Assembly (NCBI GenBank): GCA_026398675.1
Contig: JAPLSK010000120.1
Coordinates: forward strand, 1-9,974
Source of the DNA: a bacterium
GTDB lineage: Bacteria > RBG-13-66-14
Length of the DNA: 9,974 bases
Reading direction: 5' to 3'
How positions within the stretch are numbered: the stretch's first letter is position 1; every line of letters begins with the position of its first letter. The notes beneath the pieces were generated by a model. The model saw only the letters and a program-made list of their open reading frames with translations. It was not told the origin of the DNA and did not search any database. Positions 4,653 through 9,974 of this stretch are shown here, piece by piece. The position numbers and the translations under genes were made by a program.

Positions 4653-5564
4653 CTACGTCTCGGCCGCTTCCGCCCCGTAGAGCTCCCGGGTCATGGCCAC
4701 CTTGGCCTCCAGGAGCTTCCAGCGGCGGTCGCGCCACCGGGTCACGTGCTCCACGTCCTCCGGTTTCAGGTGTCGGAAGCGCCCCTGGAGCTTCAGGTAC
4801 TCCTCCACCGGCTTGAACTCCTTGGGCTTGTGGTTGATCTTGTACACGCCGTTTTCCACCTCGTACAGCGGCCAGATACCGGTCTGCACGGCCAGGCGCA
4901 GGGCCTTGATCGAGTCCTCCGACTGCATCTTCCAGCCCGGCGGGCAACTGGCGAAGATCTGGAGGTACTTCGTCCCCCGGATTTCCTTGGCCTTCTTCAT
5001 CTTCTTGACGAAGTCCTCGGCGTGGCTCACGCAGGCGGTCGCGGTGTAGCGGATGCCGTGGGCCACCATGATTTCCACCATGTCTTTCTTCTCTTCCTTC
5101 TTGAAGTGGCGGACGGGGGTGGTGGTGGTCCAGGCGCCCCAGGGGGTGGAGCCGGAACGCTGGATGCCGGTGTTCATGTAGGCTTCGTTGTCGTAGCAGA
5201 CGTAGATGATGTCCTCGTCGCGCTCGACGGCGCCGGAGAGGGCCTGGATGCCGATGTCCACGGTTCCGCCGTCGCCGGCCCAGGCCATCACGGTGGTGTG
5301 GTCGTTGCCCCGGATGGAGAAGCCGTTGCGGATGCCCGAGGCGGCCGCCGCCGCGGTTTCGAAGGCCGTGTGGAAGAGCGGCACCAGCGTGGACGAATAC
5401 GGGAAGGGCCCGTCAATCACGCTCCAGCAGCAGGCCGGGACGGAGAGGACCGTGTCCGGCCCCAGGGCCTTGAGCGCGTACCGCAGCGCCAGCACCGCGC
5501 CGCACCCCTGGCACGCCACGGTGCCGCTGGTGACGAACTCCTCGGTGGGGATCGAGTATTTCAT
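4653..5564 (-). CDS. porB: 2-oxoacid (pyruvate):ferredoxin oxidoreductase, beta subunit
   Basis: This is the thiamine-diphosphate-binding subunit of a four-subunit cytosolic enzyme that interconverts pyruvate plus CoA with acetyl-CoA, CO2 and reduced ferredoxin. The protein has 303 residues, normal for PorB. The TPP/Mg motif GDGGTVDIG (97-105) leads to Asp125-Asn126 within CYDNEAYMNTG, and the family stretch GAWTTTTP is at 143-150. Cysteines 18 and 21 (CQGCG), 45/46 and 207 (ASCPPGW) fit the proximal [4Fe-4S] cluster ligands of this subunit. The ATG at 5564 has AAAGGA about 5 nt upstream. It is the last gene of the operon, 42 nt after porA, with a small GGGAC/GTCCC hairpin in the gap. The sequence looks most like pyruvate enzymes, but a branched-chain 2-oxoacid substrate cannot be excluded. 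Confidence 0.95.
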   Translation of the reverse strand: MKYSIPTEEFVTSGTVACQGCGAVLALRYALKALGPDTVLSVPACCWSVIDGPFPYSSTLVPLFHTAFETAAAAASGIRNGFSIRGNDHTTVMAWAGDGGTVDIGIQALSGAVERDEDIIYVCYDNEAYMNTGIQRSGSTPWGAWTTTTPVRHFKKEEKKDMVEIMVAHGIRYTATACVSHAEDFVKKMKKAKEIRGTKYLQIFASCPPGWKMQSEDSIKALRLAVQTGIWPLYEVENGVYKINHKPKEFKPVEEYLKLQGRFRHLKPEDVEHVTRWRDRRWKLLEAKVAMTRELYGAEAAET

Positions 5565-5606
5565 GGTGTCCTTTCGCGCATCGCGGGGGACGTCCGTCCC
5601 GGGGAA

Positions 5607-6764
5607 CTACGCCAGTTTGGCCCCCTGCCAGTTGATGTCGGTCTCGGGGCTCCGGCCGGCGATGATTTTTATCATCTCGTACACGGCGTCCACGGTGACG
5701 TCGCGGCCGCCGAGGCCCGCGATGAACCCGTGGATTTCCGGCCGCTCCGGCTCGCGGTACAGGCAGCTCTTGATCTCGGTGAAGAAGGCGCCCTCCGAGC
5801 CGTAACTGATATTGCGGTCTATGACGCCCAGGCGCTTCTTGCCTTTGGCTATCCGCCTTATCTGTGGTTTGGGGAATGGCCGCAGGAGGCGCACCTTGGC
5901 CGAGCCGGCCCGGATGCCCTCGGCCCGGGCGCGGTCCACAGCGTCCTTGGTCGTGGAGGCGATGGTCGAGGAGACGAAGACGAGGTACTCGGCGTCGTCG
6001 GCGCGGTAGCCCTCGACGACGGGGTAGTTGCGACCGAACATCTCGCCGAAAAGCTCATCTTCCTTGATGATCACGTCCAGCGCTTTCTCCATCGCAAGCT
6101 GCATCTTTATCTGCAGCTCGAAATACCACTCGTCGTTACAGAGCGCCCCGTAGGCCGGGTGGCCCTTGGCCGGGTCGAGGTCGTGCTTGGCCTGGTACTT
6201 CGGCAAATACTTGTCCACCAGGGCGATGTCCGGCAGGTCCACCGGCTCCGAGGTGTGGGAGAGGTAGAAGCTGTCCAGGACCAGCATCGCCGGCAGCTCC
6301 ACCTGCTCGGCCACCTTGAAGGCCTGGATGACCGAGTCGGTGACCTCCTGGTTGGACTCGCAGTAGTACTGGATCCAGCCCGTGTCCCGCCGTGAGATGG
6401 TGTCGTTCTGGTCGGTCCAGATGGTCCAGGGGGGGGCCATGGAGCGGTTGATGTTGGCCAGGACGACGGGCAGGCGGGCGTGGGACGCCCAGTGGAGCAT
6501 CTCGTCCATGAGGGCCAGGCCCTGGGCGCTGGTGGCGGTGAAGGCGCGCGCACCCGCCGCCGACGCCCCGATGCACGCCGCCATCGCCGAGTGTTCGCTC
6601 TCCACCTTGATGAACTTCGCGTCCATCACCCCGTCGGCGCAAAGCTCGGAGATTTTCTCCACTATCTGGGTCTGGGGCGTGATGGGGTAGGCGGCGACGA
6701 CCTCCGCCCGCGCCAGCATGGAGCCGTAGGACACCGCGTGGTTGCCGGTGAGTACCTTCTTCAT
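5607..6764 (-). CDS. porA: 2-oxoacid (pyruvate):ferredoxin oxidoreductase, alpha subunit
   Basis: This subunit forms the active site together with PorB. The protein has 385 residues, normal for PorA. The N-terminal pyrimidine-binding domain shows GNHAVSYG (7-14), AYPITPQT (25-32) and VESEH (54-58); a Glu in this last stretch is the expected activator of the TPP ring. TSAQGLALM follows at 78-86. The C-terminal domain II carries KVRLLRPFP (290-298) and DRNISYGSEG (316-325), typical of the family. The ATG at 6764 has GGAGGAGGT just upstream and overlaps the TGA of porD as ATGA (6761-6764), indicating translational coupling. The frame is open further upstream to 6914, but that part only shadows porD. 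Confidence 0.97.
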   Translation of the reverse strand: MKKVLTGNHAVSYGSMLARAEVVAAYPITPQTQIVEKISELCADGVMDAKFIKVESEHSAMAACIGASAAGARAFTATSAQGLALMDEMLHWASHARLPVVLANINRSMAPPWTIWTDQNDTISRRDTGWIQYYCESNQEVTDSVIQAFKVAEQVELPAMLVLDSFYLSHTSEPVDLPDIALVDKYLPKYQAKHDLDPAKGHPAYGALCNDEWYFELQIKMQLAMEKALDVIIKEDELFGEMFGRNYPVVEGYRADDAEYLVFVSSTIASTTKDAVDRARAEGIRAGSAKVRLLRPFPKPQIRRIAKGKKRLGVIDRNISYGSEGAFFTEIKSCLYREPERPEIHGFIAGLGGRDVTVDAVYEMIKIIAGRSPETDINWQGAKLA

Positions 6765-7054
6765 CGTACCTCCTCCACCATCTCGATGCAGTCCTTGGGG
6801 CACTCCATGGCGCACACCCCGCAGCCCTTGCAGTAGACGAGGTTCACCACGGGGAAGCCTTCGGCGTCCTCGGAGATGGACACGTCGGGGCAGAACTTCC
6901 AGCAGATGCCGCACTGGATGCAGTTATCGTTGTTAATGATCGGCCGGACGTTGCGCCAGGAGCCGGTTTCGTTGACCAGCATGGTGCCGAGCGTCTTGGC
7001 CATGGTGGGGATGTCGTCTATGTTCTTCAGTGGGATGTAATGCTTGTTGGGCAT
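6761..7054 (-). CDS. porD: Por delta subunit, 2x[4Fe-4S] ferredoxin-type
   Basis: This electron-transfer subunit passes electrons from the PorAB active site to external ferredoxin. The protein has 97 residues, with two classic cluster motifs: Cys45-x2-Cys48-x2-Cys51-x3-Cys55-Pro and Cys75-x2-Cys78-x2-Cys81-x3-Cys85-Pro. The N-terminal 40 residues, including GSWRN (31-35), match the usual PorD lead-in. The ATG at 7054 follows a GGGGG run 5 nt upstream, an acceptable ribosome site. It overlaps porA by 4 nt. The 86-nt gap to porG contains an intrinsic terminator, so porDAB may be transcribed less than porG unless read-through or a second promoter exists. I saw no convincing second promoter in that gap. 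Confidence 0.96.
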   Translation of the reverse strand: MPNKHYIPLKNIDDIPTMAKTLGTMLVNETGSWRNVRPIINNDNCIQCGICWKFCPDVSISEDAEGFPVVNLVYCKGCGVCAMECPKDCIEMVEEVR

Positions 7055-7106
7055 CTGGCCCCCGTTTTTTTACTGGGTTTCGTCGGTCGGCCCGATTTCG
7101 CACCAC

Positions 7107-7133
7107 AAAAAAGGGGAACGCGGAGGTTCCCCC
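7107..7133 (-). terminator. Intrinsic terminator between porG and porD
   Basis: On the minus strand GGGGAAC pairs with GTTCCCC over CTCCGC, followed by six T residues (plus-strand A run 7107-7112). It lies 8 nt after the porG stop and 52 nt before the porD start. Confidence 0.82.
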
Positions 7134-7140
7134 TCGAGAG

Positions 7141-7689
7141 TTACAGAGTAATCGCGTCGTAGGTGTCCCTGGCGGCGGCGGCGTTCTCCTCGGGTTTCGA
7201 GGGGGCGGCCTCCCGGATGCACTGCATGATGAGCTCGATGTCGGCCTGGGCGGTGACCTTGGCCGCGGCGCCCAGCATGGCCGTGTTCACGATGGGGGAG
7301 GTGATCGAGCCCAGGCCGTGCTCGATGGAGATCCGGGTGGCGTCCACGGTGTAGACCTTGAAGTCGCCCTTGAGGCCGAGCTCTTCCGGGGTTTTGGCGG
7401 TGTTCACGGTGATCGTCCCGCCGGGTTTGAGACCGTCGGTGCAATCCACGGTGTCCATGAGCGTCTCGGAGAGGACGATGACGTGGTCGGGGGTGTAGAT
7501 GTTGTGGCGGGCGCGGATCTCGGCGTCCGAGATGCGGACGAAGCTGGCCACGGGCGCGCCCCGGCGCTCGACACCGAACATTGGGAAGGCCTGGACCCGC
7601 TTACCCCCGCGGAAGGCCGCGTCGGCGAAGACGGTGCAACCGCTGGCCGCACCCTGTCCACCGCGGCCGTGGAAGCGTATTTCGATCAT
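7141..7689 (-). CDS. porG: 2-oxoacid (pyruvate):ferredoxin oxidoreductase, gamma subunit
   Basis: This subunit belongs to the pyruvate/ketoisovalerate oxidoreductase gamma-domain family and is needed for assembly and CoA-linked turnover of the Por complex. The protein has 182 residues, normal for PorG. Signatures are FHGRGGQGA (6-14) at the N-terminus, QAFPMFGVERRGAPV (33-47) and GSITSPIVNTAMLGA in the C-terminal half. The ATG at 7689 has GGGGAG 9 nt upstream, a slightly long spacing. It is the first gene of the porGDAB cluster, about 97 nt after the predicted transcription start, and is directly followed by an intrinsic terminator. Order G-D-A-B is common for the archaeal-type enzyme. Confidence 0.95.
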   Translation of the reverse strand: MIEIRFHGRGGQGAASGCTVFADAAFRGGKRVQAFPMFGVERRGAPVASFVRISDAEIRARHNIYTPDHVIVLSETLMDTVDCTDGLKPGGTITVNTAKTPEELGLKGDFKVYTVDATRISIEHGLGSITSPIVNTAMLGAAAKVTAQADIELIMQCIREAAPSKPEENAAAARDTYDAITL

Positions 7690-7943
7690 CGCTGGGTACT
7701 CCCCTCGAGGCTGGTTTTTAGCGGTGCGGTTCGCGGGTTTTTTAGCCGGGGACCCTCGTGAAAAATCCCCACCGACCCCATCCGGCCCCCGACTATAACA
7801 CTACGCTCCGATGCCCTCAACCCCCGAAACGGGGTGTAAATCAGTTGAGATGTATGCTCAAAAATGCTTCCCCGGGCCTGCACATCCCCCGGTGAAGACC
7901 GGCCGTGCGCGGCGGGTGAGGGAAGGCCCCGGCCGCCGGGACG
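7690..7943. other. yidC-porG intergenic region
   Basis: This 254-nt gap holds the por promoter (7792-7820), a hairpin directly upstream of its -35 box (7822-7834), and two GC hairpins near the yidC end: CCGGT/ACCGG at 7889-7902 and CCCGGC/GCCGGG at 7928-7940. None near yidC has a T-tract, so yidC lacks a visible intrinsic terminator. I see no gene; an open frame at 7686-7883 crosses the promoter and is not supported. Confidence 0.65.
7792..7820 (-). promoter_or_regulatory. Sigma-70-type promoter of porGDAB
   Basis: On the minus strand TTGAGG (7815-7820) and TATAGT (7792-7797) are spaced exactly 17 nt. Start is predicted near 7785, giving a leader of about 97 nt before porG. An inverted repeat, CCCCG/CGGGG (7822-7834), abuts the -35 box and could be an operator. 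Confidence 0.7.
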
Positions 7944-9974
7944 CTACTTGGTCTTGATCTTGGTGTAACCATCCTCGCCCGGTTTCGGCTTGGGCAGGAA
8001 CTTCCCCCAATCCCGGTCTTTCTTCGGCGGGATCGGCATCTCCGGGTCGGCGGCCACCAGGGAGTAGTCGGGATCATCGTCCACGGCCAGGGCGAGGGCC
8101 GCCCCGCAGCGGGGGCAGTAAACCCCGTCCACGTCGCCCTTCCCCCCGGAGCGGAGGTTGACGTTTTTATACTCGCAGCGCAAGGTCTTTTCCCAGTCCG
8201 TCTTGTGGCCGCACTTCTCGCACTGCACCTCGTAGGCGGCCTCCGTTTTTTTCGGCTTCGGCTTGGCCTTGGGTTCCGGGGCGGGGACGGTCTTGACCAC
8301 CTTCCCCTTGGGCTCCGGCTCGATTACGCCCTTGGCCTCGTCCACCTTGCGCAGCCAGTACTGCTGCCCCATGGTCAGGATGGTGTTGACGGTCCAGTAG
8401 ATGACCAGGCCCGAGGGCATGGTGTAGAAGAGGACGCCGAAGATGAGGGGGAGGTACTTGGTGAAACCTTTCTGCTTGATGCCGGAGCTGGTCGTCATCT
8501 TGCCCTGGTACCACATGGCGGCGGTCATCAGGACAGGGAGCAGGTTGAAGGAGTTCCAGCCCAGAAGGGGGATGGTGAAGCCGAAGCTGAAGAGGGAATC
8601 GGGCAGCGTCAGGTCGGCGATCCAGAGGAAGCCGGCGCCGCGGAGCTCCACGGCGCTGCGGAGCGCCCCGAAAAGCGCGATGAAAATCGGCATCTGCAGA
8701 AGAAGCGGGAGGCAGCCGCCCAGGGGCGACACCTTGTGCTTCTTGTAGAGCTCCATTACCTCCTGGTTCGCCCGCTGCTGGTCGTCCTTGTACTTCTCCT
8801 TGATGGCCTCGATTTTCGGCTGGAGCCGCTGCATGGCCATGGTGGAGCGGAAACTCTTGTTCGTCAGCGGTATCATCACCAGCTTGAGGGCGGTGGACAA
8901 CAGAAGAATCGCCAGGCCGTAGTTGCCCAGAAAGCCCTCGAAGAAATTGAGGAGCTTCAGGGCGCCGATGGCGATGGGGGCGAGTAAGTCCCAGCCGAAA
9001 TCGGCCACGTCCCCCATCCCGAGGGCCTGGAGGTCGTCGTAGATCTTCGGCCCGATGTAGAGCTGGAAGCGATCCGCGAAGCGGCCGCTCGCGTCGGTGC
9101 GTATCTCGATGACGGTGTTGGCTATCTTCGGGGGCTCGGTCAGCGGTTCCAGCGCCACCCGGCCGGTGAGCGCCTCGGTGGGCTTCAAGGCCAGGGCGAA
9201 GTACTGGTCGGCGATGGCCAAGTAATCAATATTGCCGGAGGCTTCCTCCAGATCGTTGTCCCCCGGGCTCTCCTCGAACTCCTCGCCCCCGACTTTGCCG
9301 GTGGTGACCAGGAGGCTGCGGACCAGCTCCCGCATGTCCCCCTGCCGATCCAGTCCGGTGCCCAGGTCGAGGTTGAAGGAGCGGTGGTCCCGGACGGGGT
9401 AGTCCACGGCGAGGTCGAAGAGGCCGAGGTAGGAGTCGCCGCGGAAGGTGTAGCTCTTCACGACCTGGATGCCCGACACCGTGGCGCTGTATGTGACGGT
9501 GAACTCTTCCGCGCCCCTGACCGTGTAGTCGCCCGCGGCGTGGTTGGCCGTGTGGACGGTGAGGGCGTCGAACTCCGAGGTGGAGATCATCCCCGGGTAG
9601 TACTCGCCCAGGGCCTTGTTAAAAAGGACGATCTGCGAGCCGTCGTAGTCTTTGTGGTCCTTGAGGGTGACGGATTTCAGGGCGCCGCCGATGTTGGAGA
9701 AGCGCAGGACCATGAGGTCCGTCTCCAGGGTGATCAGCCGCTCCTGGTCCGGGGTGAGGCGCGGCTCGGCCGCCACGGGGGCGGGGGGCTCGACGATTTC
9801 CGCGGGCGCGGGCTCCGCGGCGACCGTCTTCTCCTCCGCGGCGGGCTGCACCGTCTCCCCGGGCTTTTCCGTCTCACCGGTCTTCACCGTCTGTGTGGCG
9901 TCCTCGGTCCCCTTATCCTTGTCGTCCGAGCTCAGCCCGATGATGAAATTGATGCCGACCATCGCCACGATGGA
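7944..9974 (-). CDS. yidC: YidC membrane protein insertase with C-terminal zinc-ribbon extension (N-terminus cut by window)
   Basis: YidC inserts and folds inner-membrane proteins, alone or with SecYEG. The frame continues past the window edge, so the start and part of the first membrane segment are missing; the GTG at 9968 is internal. Residues below are counted from that codon. An acidic/Pro-rich linker spans about 14-70. The periplasmic beta-sandwich domain typical of Gram-negative YidC spans about 75-320. The YidC/Oxa1 core, about 340-540, holds LKLVMIPLT with the basic groove residue as Lys362, and LGGCLPLLLQMPIF at 416-429. Most YidC proteins end soon after the last membrane segment (about 540). 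This one adds about 135 residues: a Lys/Pro-rich stretch (550-575), then Cys583-x2-Cys586, Cys598 and Cys618-x2-Cys621 in a zinc-ribbon pattern, and a charged tail ending in KIKTK. No jag gene follows; the por operon does. Confidence 0.97.
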   Translation of the reverse strand, partial: SIVAMVGINFIIGLSSDDKDKGTEDATQTVKTGETEKPGETVQPAAEEKTVAAEPAPAEIVEPPAPVAAEPRLTPDQERLITLETDLMVLRFSNIGGALKSVTLKDHKDYDGSQIVLFNKALGEYYPGMISTSEFDALTVHTANHAAGDYTVRGAEEFTVTYSATVSGIQVVKSYTFRGDSYLGLFDLAVDYPVRDHRSFNLDLGTGLDRQGDMRELVRSLLVTTGKVGGEEFEESPGDNDLEEASGNIDYLAIADQYFALALKPTEALTGRVALEPLTEPPKIANTVIEIRTDASGRFADRFQLYIGPKIYDDLQALGMGDVADFGWDLLAPIAIGALKLLNFFEGFLGNYGLAILLLSTALKLVMIPLTNKSFRSTMAMQRLQPKIEAIKEKYKDDQQRANQEVMELYKKHKVSPLGGCLPLLLQMPIFIALFGALRSAVELRGAGFLWIADLTLPDSLFSFGFTIPLLGWNSFNLLPVLMTAAMWYQGKMTTSSGIKQKGFTKYLPLIFGVLFYTMPSGLVIYWTVNTILTMGQQYWLRKVDEAKGVIEPEPKGKVVKTVPAPEPKAKPKPKKTEAAYEVQCEKCGHKTDWEKTLRCEYKNVNLRSGGKGDVDGVYCPRCGAALALAVDDDPDYSLVAADPEMPIPPKKDRDWGKFLPKPKPGEDGYTKIKTK
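8106..8222 (-). other. Zinc-ribbon-like domain at the YidC C-terminus
   Basis: CEKCGH and CPRCGA form two CxxC knuckles 31 residues apart, with an extra Cys between them. Spacing and flanking Gly residues match rubredoxin-like or zinc-ribbon folds. The domain would face the cytosol, where the YidC C-tail contacts ribosomes in other bacteria. Metal binding is inferred. Confidence 0.7.

Noticed and set aside
4746..6395. 549-codon plus-strand open frame opposite porB and porA
   Set aside because: It is the antisense shadow of two clearly conserved genes, with no recognisable motif and biased composition.
6765..6914. N-terminal extension of PorA to 6914
   Set aside because: It overlaps the ferredoxin-type cysteine motifs of porD; the ATG at 6764 has a strong ribosome site.
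7686..7883. Small minus-strand open frame upstream of porG
   Set aside because: It starts upstream of the predicted por transcription start and runs through the promoter; no ribosome site or motif supports it.
8875..8890. Lys362 in place of the Arg known from the E. coli YidC groove
   Set aside because: As I recall, Lys occurs at this position in many YidC/Oxa1 homologues, so this is not a sign of lost function.

Overview
The window is GC-rich, about two-thirds by eye. It looks like chromosomal DNA of a Gram-negative, anaerobic or fermentative bacterium. An outer-membrane beta-barrel protein and a YidC with a large periplasmic domain point to two membranes. A four-subunit 2-oxoacid:ferredoxin oxidoreductase points to ferredoxin-based anaerobic carbon metabolism. 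I cannot name the species. The mix of archaeal-type Por genes, high GC and abundant variable palindromic repeats would suit an uncultured candidate phylum, but that is an inference.

Layout. Positions 1-300 hold palindromic repeat elements and no gene. Positions 301-2424, minus strand, carry a three-gene operon: a LOG-like/TIGR00725-type nucleotide-binding protein, acylphosphatase and bifunctional RibBA (riboflavin synthesis). It is driven by a clear sigma-70-type promoter at 2484-2512. A divergent plus-strand gene (2585-3307) encodes a zinc-ribbon protein with two C-terminal membrane segments and no known function. Next comes a strongly equipped plus-strand gene (3536-4120) for a small outer-membrane beta-barrel protein. 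It has a near-consensus promoter, an 18-bp dyad upstream, a leader with two hairpins, a good Shine-Dalgarno site and a duplicated terminator.

Positions 4121-4652 are a second gene-free repeat region. It contains several members of the palindrome family also seen at 18-139, including an exact 37-bp duplication. Positions 4653-7689, minus strand, hold the porGDAB operon. A promoter lies at 7792-7820, an intrinsic terminator sits inside the operon between porG and porD, and another follows porB. Positions 7944-9974, minus strand, hold yidC, whose N-terminus lies beyond the window.

How the genes relate. PorGDAB would interconvert pyruvate (or a related 2-oxoacid) plus CoA with acetyl-CoA, CO2 and reduced ferredoxin. 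RibBA supplies the two precursors of riboflavin. YidC would help insert inner-membrane proteins, possibly including the two-segment zinc-ribbon protein, but no functional link is shown.

The most unusual item is the YidC C-terminal extension of about 135 residues. It carries a Pro/Lys-rich linker and a cysteine pattern typical of a zinc ribbon. Next in interest are the terminator inside the por operon, the 47-bp terminator repeat, and the palindromes that keep their ends and pairing while the stem sequence changes.
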